Of a DNA stretch of 64,000 bases, positions 53,204 to 64,000 are shown piece after piece; position 1 is the stretch's first letter, and every line of letters begins with the position of its first letter. The notes under the pieces were generated by a model. The model was not told where the DNA came from and ran no database searches. It saw nothing but the letters and a program-made list of their open reading frames with translations. Location: assembly GCA_038093515.1 (NCBI GenBank), contig JBBPSI010000036.1, positions 62,001-126,000 of the forward strand, given 5' to 3'. Made by a program: the position numbers and the translations under genes. The stretch comes from Butyriboletus loyo (lineage: Eukaryota; Basidiomycota; Agaricomycetes; Boletales; Boletaceae).

Positions 53204-56200
53204 TCAATGCCCGCCCCCCATATTAAATTGTTTAACCTCGCCAAGCGAGTTACCGTCGACTCTACATGTACGATTTTTTCTCTCTTCTCCCGCAACATAA
53301 GGAGGGCGTAAGGCCAACCAACATTTGGACTCTTTTACTGGTCAAAGCATAAAGCGTGCATGCATTTGTTAATTCAGGGTAGGGTCATCGATCACCTGTT
53401 GCCGCTGGGATGTAAATATGTATATTATGCTGCAATCGATTCTGGATTTGATCCGTGATAGAATAAGTGCTGAAGTAAGCTGGGTCGTAATCACTTTGTT
53501 TTTGACAGGGTGTCAGCAAATGCATGGGAACAAACAATGAACAAACAGCATAATCAACGATGTGATTATCACGCTGGTAAATCTGGACAACACCTGCATG
53601 ATTAGGGTTTACAGTAACACCTCACGGCTGCGAATAAAAAACACGTCAAGCAGGGTGATATTTTGCCAAGTAATACTGCCAGCGCCACACGGCGTTCCCG
53701 CGTTACTTCACGCTGTCCGTTCGTACGTATTGTAGAACGGAGCAGGCCTATTCGGATAACCCTGCAGCTGCGCAGGGTCATATGACGATGGGCCAGTGAC
53801 GAAAAAAAGATGGTGGTGTTCGGCTAATATCGCTCAAGCCGTAAACATGCATAGTCCATGGATGTCATATAACCGGCCTGACATACTACGACATAGCCCA
53901 GAACGTCGAGCACGCATCTGTTGGCAAGGAGATTTTGAATTGGGTGACCGTACATGCAAGACACGCCGCCGACGGTGATGCCGTTGGATCTAACTCGATT
54001 AATGTTGTGACGTGACGGAAGTCACGCCACGAGGTAATAGTTGGATGCAATCACGCTATCAACAAAAGCTTGGAATTACTCACTCAATGGGAAAAAAACG
54101 TGCACGCATTTCTTTTTTCGTCAAGTCATCGGCCTCTCATGCGTAATATCGGACTTGAGATATATCTCGTATATTTCTAGATATGATAGCTTCGTGGAAA
54201 TATAACGTCAGCGTTCTCGGAGGAGTAGTTTGCATCCCTCCGTCACATGCAAGTATGCATTTTTGGGATTGAAGAAAACGTAAATTTGGAAAGATGGGAT
54301 GTGTAGATGGTTGTGCGATAAGGCCGGTAAGTTCATGTACATATGTGCGGATCATACTTGCGGCGTTTTAAGGTTCCGAGCTCTCAAGCTCAGGAGCGGC
54401 GACGTGGTCATTGGGTGCCATTGTGGATGTGCTATATATGTATGCGTTGGGGAAGAAAGGGATACCTAAACTTGGCCTAGACTTTGAATAGTCAAATGGT
54501 GAGCTGCCAACTGATGCGCAGTCGGACTGATCGGCGGGTCAGGGTGTGGTACTGCAGACGCCCTCGAGGCATGTTCTGTATGTCATGTTATGGAGCCAAA
54601 TGATGTTTAACATCATCGGATCATCCCGCGGGGGGAAGGGGGTACACAAAGCATGGTCCGTATTTAGAACCAGCTGATGCCTAGTACAATCATGGATATG
54701 GGATGCCATCAGCATCATACTTAGCATGCGTACACGCGCAAAAATGCGGGCAAGGGGGATCTGCAATCTTGGTGATCGTAATGTATTTTTGTCTCCGCAC
54801 ATGATTCAGGTTTCCCAGATTCTACTATTGGCATAGGCTATTGTTAGAAGGTGAAAATTCTGCATCATGGGATGCGATACCAGTAGCAACGGCATCATAC
54901 TTGACCATGGTCCGGAACCATTAATAGCGCTTTGCATTTTCATTGCCACCCTTCGCAAAAAGAGCACCGGTCTCAGCCACCATACACTCGCCGCTCGAAG
55001 ACGATTTTGTTGAGAACTCTTCGGCCGACCCATCACTGGTATGTCATTCGCAGATAACGACCCATGTACTATTCGTTCGGCGTGTAATTAAATACCAGGT
55101 CGGACCAATACTTGCTCCCTCCGTCGGCACAAATGCACAACCGCGAGGCCTCTCAGTCGACGCGTTCTCGACTGACCTCGACGACGCAAGAATAGAACGG
55201 GTTGTCACATCGTTCTCCGATCGTTATCCTGAATAGGAAAGCGTAGTGTTTGCGGGGGGAGATGGGAATCAAAAGGTCATATGTTACACTAGCCCGGACT
55301 CGTACTGGGTTTCCAAGTCCTTGGCCTTGTAAACGCATGGTATCTCAGTACATCATTACCCCTTGCGAAGTAACGCCACGATGGCAGGCGTGAGGGGCAT
55401 TCCGACTGAACGGTGTATCCAATCGGACTTTCGAAACCTACACTACCGGATCGGTCGGACCGGCTATTTGCTTGTGTCTCTCGCTCTAAGTTAGGTTTCA
55501 TCGTCGTTTCCTTGCGTTCGTTGTCACACCCAACGGTGCTCGTTGAACGCATTATTGTGTTCGTTCAACAACCCCGTTCATGTTTAAATGATGACGACAG
55601 ACAGCAGAAGAGCGAAACAAACCAAGAACATGCAGACTGCCGAGGCTGATCCGTGACAATCATCTCAGTTCAGCGTGATCTGGATTCTGATAACGCGCTC
55701 GGCTGCCTCCTCTGACTTTGGGGCTGTGGCGACCACCTTGTCGCTTGTCATCGACATGCCTTGCCGCGATTGAAGCGGACTTCTCATAGCCACAGAGGCC
55801 ACTCGTCTCCCGCGTTGCGTTTGGGCTCTGTCATGCGACCCTCCCTGTCAGCTATGCGAGGACGGAGTTGTCTGTCACGATACGTACAATCCGGGCCTGT
55901 CAGTGGTCCCCCAGTGTAAATGCCGTGCCACTTAGACTTGGCGCGTGCTTGGCACACACATGGTATTCGTACTGCAGGTCATTTGCGGGAAACGCATTGT
56001 TGGTGATACTTGCATTTTTCTTTCCCTGAGTGGCTTTTCAACTTTCTTTTTGCCTGAGCTGCTTCAGCTGAGCTCACTCTCTTCATCTCCAGCTTATCTA
56101 ATCAGCGTAGTTAGCTAGCCAAACAAATTTATACATTCGTTCATTGCCATTGAATATTGACGCGCCGCTGCCACTCCCACCTGCGACCGCCCGTAACAAA

Positions 56201-56211
56201 TTCTGTGTGGC
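53204..56211. other. long intergenic region, no gene recognised
   Basis: Both strands carry only short frames without motifs. No repeat or mobile element was recognised. The right end contains the Mad3 promoter. Confidence 0.4.
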
Positions 56212-57722
56212 ATGGCAGGACCAGAGAATGTGGAACAAGACGTCTTCACAGAATCGCCCCCCATCGTCGATATCGAAGTGTTGGAGGCAGCAAAAGAGAA
56301 CATCCAGCCACTCGCGTCGGGGCGACGCGTCACCACCCTGTCCGCGATTCTGACGACCCCACATGCCCAACGCGACGCACAATTCAATTCGGCGCGTAAA
56401 CGACATCGACTGAATGTCGAGGTCGCGTTACAAGATGAGGATGACGATCCACTCGAAGCATACGTCCGATTTGTCAATTGGACGGTGGAGAACTATCCCC
56501 AGGGACAAAGTGCAGAGTCTGGTCTCCTTGAGCTATTGGAGGAGGCGACGAGAGTACTCAAGGATGATCGTGCTGGTATATGGAGAGGGGAACTCAAGTA
56601 CCTCAAGCTCTGGGTATTGTACGCGAGCTTCGTCGAGAAACAGACGATGATTTACAGGTTCTTGCTCGCGAATGACATCGGGACGAACCATGCCCTCTTG
56701 TATGAAGAGTACGCGATGATACTCGAGCGGCAAGGACGGTAGGTTGCGTTCTTGGTCGTGGGTGGCACTCGTCGAGTAACACATCGGTCCTCTTTTATAT
56801 TCAGGAAGAGTGATGCCGATTCGGTGCTCTTACTCGGCATTGCGAGGCAGGCCCAACCGCTTGATCATCTACAGAACAAGCATACAGAGTTTCAAAAGCG
56901 GATGATGTCTAGCATCACGATGCCCCCGCCCCCTGTACCAGAACCATCTACCAGACGGACAGGATTGGGCGTGGCGGCGTCGTCATCCTCTGGACCTCTT
57001 GAGCGGGGCCATGTATCCTCATCTTCACAAGGTGACACTTTCGGGTCGGGATCACGAAAAGTCACGAATTCCCGTCTTCAAATCTTTGTTGACCCAACGG
57101 GCTCCGAGCCCCAGGAGGAGTCCCAGATGTCGTATCCAGATATCGGGACACGTAAATCGCGGGTCAAGGAGAATATGCCTGAAGTCCAGAAAGCTGCTGG
57201 GACGACACTGAAGAACGCGGGACGCGCACGCCGTGTGGCCTCCGGTTCGAGTGCACTTGGCTCCAGCACTGGGAGCACTTCCAAGATTGTTCCTTACCGA
57301 GACCCCGATCCTGGGGAGTTCGCAGAAGATGAGTCAATACCGACTCCTCGCACGGCAAAGCTGCCGCCAAAGACGCCTGCCAAGAGCTCTACCATGGTAC
57401 CGTTCCGCGATCCAGACTGCCCAGATATGGGCGTTCCCGGAACTTCGAGATTCACACCGTTCCGTGATGAGGTGAGGTTCCACGTCCTTTGTACAATGTA
57501 GAGGTGCTTTCTCAACACGGCCGTCGCCTTCCAATTTGCGATCATGTATAAATTGATCAGCCTGAAACTCCTAGCACGTCGATAGGATTGGTTGCACCCG
57601 AAACAGTCATGAAGCCAAAAGTCGCAGGCAAGGGGATTGCTGTGTTGTCTGAGGCCGAGGCCTTACGGAAGGACCCCTTGAAAAACTATCCCGCGGATGA
57701 GTGTCACTTGGTAGATAGCTGA
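56212..57722 (+). CDS. MAD3: spindle-checkpoint protein Mad3/BubR1 (no kinase domain)
   Basis: Three exons (56212-56738, 56805-57471, 57561-57722) give 451 residues. Mad3 inhibits Cdc20-APC/C until kinetochores attach. A first KEN box (AKENIQP, Lys 28) precedes the Bub1/Mad3 TPR domain: DPLEAYVRFVNWTVENYPQG, then LKYLKLWVLYASFVEK, YRFLLANDIG and LYEEYAMILERQGR. A second KEN box (VKENMPE, about 296) lies in the central disordered part, shortly after an ABBA-like motif (LQIFVD, about 266). There is no kinase domain, so it is Mad3 rather than Bub1. Three related motifs, VPYRDP (about 338), VPFRDP (about 374) and TPFRDE (about 393), lie near the C-terminus. A GLEBS-like Bub3-binding region was not clearly seen. 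Confidence 0.9.
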
Positions 57723-57980
57723 AGGATGTTTTGTGTCCATGTTGATGATCATTGCTTTTTCTGCTCCCCATCTATTCCTTTTTTTTCTTTTCATGTATTT
57801 CTCGTTCAGAGCGTTATTAAGCGATTTTTGATTCTTGCGACATGAGCAGTAGCAGCCTCCGAATATGGAATACCCCTGACATACGGCCGCAGCATGTTTC
57901 AGATCTCTGATAGGTACAACGACAGACGACACAGCCTATTCAAACACTCGATTTACCTTCTCAACGCACAGGAGACGCAA

Positions 57981-60900
57981 ATGAGCTACACGCGACAAGC
58001 ACTCTATCCGTGCAATCCTGGAACGGAGCGCGGTCGATCGACAAAGCTCGCTGCAGCCAACGTCAAAGGGTCCGATAAGATCATCTATGCCAACGGACGC
58101 AGTGTGATTGTAAGCCCCGCCTCGTTCCTCGGTTCCCCAGACGATTGCACGTTTCTCACACACGTTTCGAGGTCCTCGATCTCAAGGTGGGTTTCATGTC
58201 TAGCTCAGAACCTAGACCCTGGCCAACGCCGTTCATTCAACATATGATGATAGCATCCCGGGTTGAGCACATCGTTTACGGGGCACGCCAAGGAGACGAC
58301 CGTTGCGCGGATCTCGCCGTCTGGGTTCTACTGTGTCTCGGCAGACGTGTCTGGACTCGGTACGCCCAACCCAACCCATTTCACTGACACCCGATCGCGG
58401 GGCTCGATAGCTAACCCTCGCGCCGTATCGGTTTCACCTAAATGTCTCTTCCTGTCTCGACTCCGTCTGGGTCGCCAGTGAAGATCTGGGATACAGTTAA
58501 GGAAGACCAGTCCGTCGTTGGCGAGTACAAGGTCTTGACTGGGCGTATGTGAGTTACACGTTTCGTCGCATATTCGGTAGTGCTGATCCGAGTCCATCCA
58601 ACTAACCCCTAAACCCTCGTCATGCTACACCCAGCAACGATCTCGCGTGGGACGCTGATGGCGAGCGAATCATCGCGGCTGGAGATGGACGGGAAAAGTA
58701 CGTCTACATCCCCGCGACACCACGTTCCCTACCCCCTTCTTTGTTATGATTTGTTTTTCTGTGTTCATTGATTGTGCTATTCGTGTGCTTCCGTGGAATG
58801 ACCTAAAGATTTGCACACGCCTTTTTGCGCAATACGGGGGCGTCGACGGGGGAAATCACGGGGCATTCCAAGGTATGCTGTTCAGGCACGTTTAGGGTGC
58901 GTATGTCCTTTTCTCTCGAGATAGGTTATCAATGCGGTATCTATTCGCCCGAAACGGCCCTATCGTGCGGTCACGGCGGACGACGGTGGTCTGATCAATT
59001 TCCACCAAGGTACGTTTGCTCGTCCGTTGGCCTATGTATCCTTTGAGTCCGACTGGTCATTTCCAAGGCCCACCCTTCAAGTTTGTCAAGGTGCGTCAAG
59101 ATCGATTGTTCGAATAGTTGATTGGACGATGATGTATTTCATCGTCACGCAACGACAGACGCTCCGGGAACACACCAAGTTCGTGCAAGACGTCAAATAT
59201 GCGCCCAACGGAGATCACTTTGTTAGCGTTGGGTCCGATTTCAAGATTGTCTTGTATAACGGGGAGAATGGGGAGAAGGTTGCGGATGTCGTGGATAGCC
59301 CACACAAGGGTAGCATCGTACGTCCCCCTTCATTCCCGTCGTGAACGTTGAACGTGAAAGATGAAATTAAAATGTGATGTAGATGGCGTGTTCGTGGAAC
59401 TCGACCAGTAATCGATTCGTCACGTCGTCGATGGACAATACTGTCAAGCTGTGTGAGCGCGTCTTTGTATTTCTTCTTGTCCAATTTTTTTTGTCTGACT
59501 TAGGATGTTGTCCTTGCTTTTGATTGCACCGGATCATAGGGGATGCTAGCACACAAAAGAACGTGACGACGTGGTCGTTCGACAAGGGCGTCCCGAACCA
59601 ACAAGTTGGCAACGTCTGGGTGAACCCGCATGAGATCGTCTCGCTCTCCATGGGCGGGGAGCTCGGGGTCATCGACGTGCGCGAGGGCAACGGCAAGGTC
59701 ACACGGGTCATCCAGGTATGCCTCGCATCGCCACCTCCACGTCGAAGGAAGCCCCTCTCTGACATCCGAGTGGCTCCCTGGCTGCCTCCCGCATTAGGCC
59801 CCTCAAAGGTCGGTGACCTCGGGGACGCTCGGGCAATCTGGCAGCGGTACGTTCTTTGTTGGGACCGCGGACGGACGTGCGTTCCGGTACGACACCACGT
59901 CGGCAGAGGCAGGGGGTTCTGTCAAAGTCCAAGGAGAGGGCCACACGAACCTCGTGTCGGACTTGACAGCGGGCGTCGGTGGACAGGTGTACTCTGCTGG
60001 GTTCGACGATAGACTGAGGGAGGTAGATCCGACAGCTGGGTTTACGTAGGTCTTTTTCTTGCTCATCTCCCATCTGCGCATGTTGGTAAACAGGCTCACG
60101 GATTCCCATGTTACCCCCGAAAAAAACGAACTGAATCGGATTGAACGGAACAGACAGGCGACGCTTGCCCTCGGCGGTCAGCCGACATCGCTCGCGAGCA
60201 CGGCGGATGGGACGGTGTTCATCGTCTACACCGAGAAAACGGGAAAGACCACGGTCCAAGCGGTGCGACACAACCAGGCAGTGTATACCCTGCAGCCGAC
60301 ATACAAGGCGGTCTCGGTCGCTACGTCAGGTACGGTCGTCGTCGTGGGCGGCGAGGTACGTCTGTCTCTGGTCGCGTCGCGTCACAGCGTATGATACACG
60401 TCTGGAACTGATACGGCGACGGACTTGGGCTAGGATGACAACAAGGTCCACGTGTACGCATGGGACGGACGCGCATCGACCCTCGTCGAAAAGGCGACGT
60501 CGGAGCGAGTGGGTACGAGAGGTCAGATCACGACGGTGGCAGTGTCGGCGGACGGGGCGTATATCGCTGCCGGCGACGTGCGTTTATTCCTTGCCCTCCC
60601 TCTCCGTCCCTCTCCCTTTAAAAACGTTTCTGTCTTGTTCCTTCTTTGTTTCGCTGGTTTGATTTGGGTTACTGATGACTTGGATTGATCGGGGACCAGT
60701 CTGTCGGCAAGATCGTCCTCTTGGACGGCCACACCGCCGAGGTACGTTCCTATCCCTTCCTTCCCTCCCCCACTCCCTTTGAATCAACCCCCCTCTCATA
60801 GAAATGTACCGACAAATGGACGCACCACACGGCTCGCATCACCTCTCTCGCATTTTCCCCTTCCCCCACCACAACGGCACCCTCGACACACCTCGCGTCG

Positions 60901-61131
60901 ACCTCGCTCGATACGCACGTCTACGTATATACCCTTGAGCCGCCGTTTTTGCGGTACGTGCATGTGTCGGGGGCCGCCCCGATGGGTGGGGCCGTCGTGT
61001 CTTGGCTTCCCGTTGGGGATGGGGATGTAAGTGCGAGTGGCAATGACAAGACGGATGGAAAGGGCAAGGGGAGGGTGGTGAGCGGGGGTGCGGATGGGTG
61101 TGTGAGGGTCTGGGAGGTGGCCTTGCCTTGA
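57981..61131 (+). CDS. AIP1: actin-interacting protein 1 (WD40 protein, cofilin cofactor)
   Basis: Sixteen exons (57981-58109, 58172-58186, 58254-58359, 58479-58548, 58635-58697, 58809-58872, 58925-59009, 59068-59090, 59159-59317, 59383-59452, 59540-59715, 59798-60045, 60154-60355, 60434-60577, 60700-60741, 60802-61131) give 641 residues. Aip1/WDR1 works with cofilin to disassemble actin filaments. Its tandem beta-propellers appear as WD repeats: TGHAKETTVARISPSGFY, VKIWDTVKEDQSV, NDLAWDADGERI, TGEITGHSKVINAVSIRP, REHTKFVQDVKYAPNG, ACSWNSTSNRFVTSS with VKLWDASTQKNV, then ITTVAVSADGAYIAAGD and a final RVWEVALP. The ATG opens on MSYTRQALYPCNPGTERGR, the AIP1 start. Exons of 15 and 23 bases were placed by homology and frame. 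A glycine/lysine-rich insert precedes the last repeat. Confidence 0.92.
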
Positions 61132-61293
61132 TGCGAGATTGGAGGTGAGGAGGTGAGGAAGAAGAGCCATCGAAGGACGAGGATGGATTGAGTGTACAAT
61201 ACTATGTACGTGATGATCGACATATATGTATGTGAGGCCATGTGCTACGTCGTCTGTCTCCGGGCTAGATGACTCAGAGCAGAGCAGGATAAG

Positions 61294-62640
61294 TCACGAA
61301 GGCTGGAAAGCAGCAACCCCGTGAGGAGCACCCGAGATACGGTACCGAAAGGAAATGCATAAAACAGGGCTGTCTTCAGATCCTCCGTTGCTTTCCTCTT
61401 GTACCACCCCGCCCGCGGCCCTCAGGTGGGAAGTGAAGCACACCACAACGATGGCAACGAGTGAACCTCCTGTCAGAACAAGTGATGCAACACGCCACAT
61501 AATCTTCTCGATCTCCGTCGGAAATTGAAAGTTCCATGCTGTCAGGTACAATGCGCCAAAAATCACCCAAGCGGCACAAAACGCAACACGCCTGACATCA
61601 TGGCCGTCCATTTCTCCGAACAGTTTGCCCTCAAGAACAAGACAGTCCTGGTCATCGATATTGTTCAGTTATCGATAGAAACAAATCCAGAGGATACGAA
61701 CATCTGTGACCAGTTGCGCTGTTTTTTCCATACCAGTGATCAATTCCCAGCATAATTTGCATGTGCGGATGAGGGGGGCTATTAACGTATCCAGATAGCT
61801 GGGTTCCGACTTCCATTTGTCTGACCTGCATATGACAATGGAATCATCTCAGTATGGCTTACATTCAATCTGTTGAAGAACAAAACACTTACGGGAATAT
61901 AGATTTACCCTGTGAGGCGGATAGAAAATATACATTGAGGGCGGAGTGTCTCACCAGAGGAAAGGAGCCAGAAGCGTGAGTACAGCCATGCAGAGTGTGT
62001 CAAGTTCGACCTGTGTGACCACGAAACCGCGCGAACGACGAATAAAAATGTTTAGCGTCAGAAGCGTTGAAGATAGCCATTAAACTCTGATTTCCTTCAC
62101 CGTAATGACCGGATTTGCGCTTCGCAATACTCTAGGAATTCGATGGAACCAAGCGTGCGTTGATTGCCTTCGACGTCGCAATAAACAAAACCACACATTT
62201 CTGCAAAGTGGCTATGCGTCATCGACCATGCATACTTTTTTTCTGTCAAATTGTTCGTCAGATGCATCAAATAGGCGTATTCACTGTCGAAGAAAACATA
62301 CCACGAAACTTTATGACTTTGTCACGAGCATCCCACTACTGCTTAGCGGTTATTGTGACCATCACCTCTGGGGTACAAAAACACCCCTATCATGAAGAAC
62401 ACCTCTTCCCACAAGACCTCCACCCTACCCGCTATTGGGGTTAGGAATGCCGGGGTGAACTGCCTGCCACACGCAATGCCATCCCGCAGTCAATATATTT
62501 CACACGCTGCGAGATATCTCATCGGGCAGCCAGAGTCTGTCACATCGGTAGAGTTCGTCATGCTGGTGGAGCTTGACATATTGATGGAGGCTGCCTGGGC
62601 GATGAACAGTAAGGAAATCATGGTACTGGGATGGAAGTCG
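61294..62640 (-). pseudogene. probable relic of a basidiomycete multi-pass membrane protein
   Basis: On the minus strand, separate frames carry pieces that resemble a membrane-protein family common in agaricomycetes: CVWQAVHPGIPNPNS (near 62437-62480), TQVELDTLCMAVLTLLAPFLW (near 61950-62010), and AWNFQFPTEIEKIMWRVASL within 61294-61611. In intact relatives the equivalents read roughly as VHPNIP, a TELE-type helix and AWSFPFPTHTEQ-LWR. Stops and frame changes between the pieces could not be removed with ordinary introns, so decay is likely. The family has no role known to me. A functional gene with unusual introns cannot be ruled out. Confidence 0.4.
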
Positions 62641-63488
62641 GCATGAAATATTATTGATTCAATGGAGAGCTTGAGGGAGCTACTTGAAACATTTTGGCGC
62701 GTTCACTCGTTCTTCGGCCCTGACCTGCAGGTACCACCATGGTGATGTTTGTCATGCAAACTAGGTGGAGTCCGACCATGCACCAACCACCTGGTTGATG
62801 TGAGCGCTTCGATGTTACGGAGGGTCGTTGTGGAATAAGTTGAAAGGGGTAGCAATGTGCGCAAAAGTGTATAGTTTTAAGTTGAAACGTTGATGGTACC
62901 GCAACCGCAACTCAAGTACATAGTACTCAAGAGTCAAGCTTTGAAAACCAACGTTCACAGAATCCACACCACCATTTGAGTTTACATCATTCACGCACAG
63001 GTGTGCCACTGCCAGTTCATGCACATATTCTCGACAAAGTTCTTTTCATTTACATTACATGTATGCGAGGTCCTTCTCGACACGGAATTACGATGGCGTG
63101 GCAGTGTGTTGGCATGCAATGATCCTTGGAAATTTCCAAGCCAACTCACCCCGGGTTGTTTTGGCGATGGACAACCGTGCACCCTTGATAAACTTAAAGC
63201 TTAAAGCTTAGACTATCACCCTACCATAAGTTGACCATTAGCATGTAGTAGTAGAGGCACACGAAGAGACCGCGCGAAATGCTCCCACTAGGTTTTCACT
63301 CTCTGCACAGTGACATAAGGCAAGGCATGGACACCAATATGACAACCTCCCCTTGCCACCCTTCCCTCTGAGCCAGCCAAAGGAACTCGACAATGGTAAG
63401 GACAAGATAAGACAGGATACCTCGAGCAATGAAACATCCAAGTCCAAGTCCAAGTCCAAATCCGATACACCCAGCACCCTTCAAAGCT
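62641..63488. other. intergenic with short repeat
   Basis: No gene seen. A hexamer run lies near 63437-63461. Confidence 0.4.
63437..63461. repeat. TCCAAG hexanucleotide repeat
   Basis: About four copies of TCCAAG, which read as Ser-Lys on the plus strand and Leu-Asp on the minus strand, just beyond the end of the partial gene on the right. Not coding in a supported gene. Confidence 0.6.
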
Positions 63489-64000
63489 TCACCTCTCTTT
63501 CAATACCGCCAACGCCTCTTCCACAGCCCACACCCCCACCCTCGCCCACCGTCCGTCCGTCCGTTGCATATACGCTAGGACGTCCTCTGGTGTTGGCTCC
63601 CTTCCCGTCCCTCCGCTTCCTCTTGATCTTCCATTCACACCCACACCTCCACGCCCAGTCCTACGACGTAGCGCACCCACCGCCTCTATAACATACACAG
63701 CCAGGAACCGCGGCGTGAGCGGGACATACGCCTCTTCGTCCACGGATGGATCCGAGAGGTACGCTGGGTCCGCGTCCGCGTCGACGACGTCGATGTTGCG
63801 CTCCGTACCCTCATCGTGCTGGTGGTGGTGCCTACTGGCAGAGGGCAATCGCGGCGCGTGATAGTGAGAGTAGAGTGACGCCGATGCGGACGAATTGTAC
63901 AACACCGATGCGGACGAGGTGGACGTGCTCAGATCCTCCAGGGTAGATGGTACACAGCATGACGCAGAGGGCGCTCCAAGGGTGCTGCTCCGCGCGTCGT
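63489..64000 (-). CDS. hypothetical protein, C-terminal part (5' partial)
   Basis: An open frame runs from the window edge to the stop at 63489-63491, about 169 residues. The visible part starts Ser/Thr-rich (STLEDLSTSTSSASVLYNSS), has a His-rich patch (RHHHQHDEGTERN), an acidic stretch (DVVDADADPAYLSDPSVDEE), then more ordered sequence: YVPLTPRFLAVYVIEAVGAL, a basic Gly-rich loop, and EDVLAYMQRTDGRWARVGVW with a final helix AVEEALAVLKER. I do not recognise the family. The amphipathic C-terminus suggests a real fold. The N-terminus lies outside the window. Confidence 0.6.
   Translation of the reverse strand, partial: DARSSTLGAPSASCCVPSTLEDLSTSTSSASVLYNSSASASLYSHYHAPRLPSASRHHHQHDEGTERNIDVVDADADPAYLSDPSVDEEAYVPLTPRFLAVYVIEAVGALRRRTGRGGVGVNGRSRGSGGTGREPTPEDVLAYMQRTDGRWARVGVWAVEEALAVLKER

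Overview
This window is nuclear DNA of a filamentous basidiomycete fungus, most likely an agaricomycete. The evidence is dense short introns (about 45-90 bases, GT-AG with a few GC-AG), single-gene transcription units on both strands, and a gene set that includes fungal Atg11, Erg6, mL59, an Rrm4-like RNA transporter, oxalate decarboxylase, and decayed TPR-CHAT and FunK1-type kinase genes, two families expanded in mushrooms and relatives. No tRNA, rRNA, CRISPR array or recognisable transposon was found. All gene models were spliced by hand; in every complete model the exon lengths sum to a multiple of three and the joined frame has no internal stop.

Layout. 0-10.4 kb (+): the end of a probable GPI-anchored protein, a DUF1769 protein, the 16-exon autophagy scaffold ATG11, and a sugar transporter. 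10.4-13 kb: gene-poor, holding a decayed FunK1-like kinase on the minus strand. 13-21.4 kb (-): the PP1 catalytic subunit, a large PH-domain protein, and mitochondrial ribosomal protein mL59. 22.3-27.5 kb (-): two tandem sugar transporters, close paralogues of the one at 8.5 kb. 27.9-30.3 kb (+): RAD52. 30.7-33.8 kb (-): an unrecognised low-complexity protein, then ERG6. 34.9-39.9 kb (+): a cytochrome P450 followed by an allantoate/pantothenate-type permease. 40.3-43.6 kb (-): a broken TPR-CHAT gene. 45.0-47.9 kb (-): the Rrm4-like protein. 51.3-53.2 kb (+): secreted oxalate decarboxylase. 56.2-61.1 kb (+): Mad3/BubR1 and the actin regulator AIP1. 61.3-62.6 kb (-): a probable relic of a membrane protein. 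63.5-64 kb (-): a partial hypothetical gene.

Housekeeping genes (autophagy, mitosis, recombination, sterol synthesis, actin turnover, mRNA transport) alternate with accessory stretches carrying duplicated transporters, a P450/permease pair, and three decayed genes from families prone to expansion. The clearest unusual signals are the tandem transporter pair with patchy sequence identity, the CHAT protease relic whose stop codon directly follows its catalytic cysteine codon, and four GC-AG introns.
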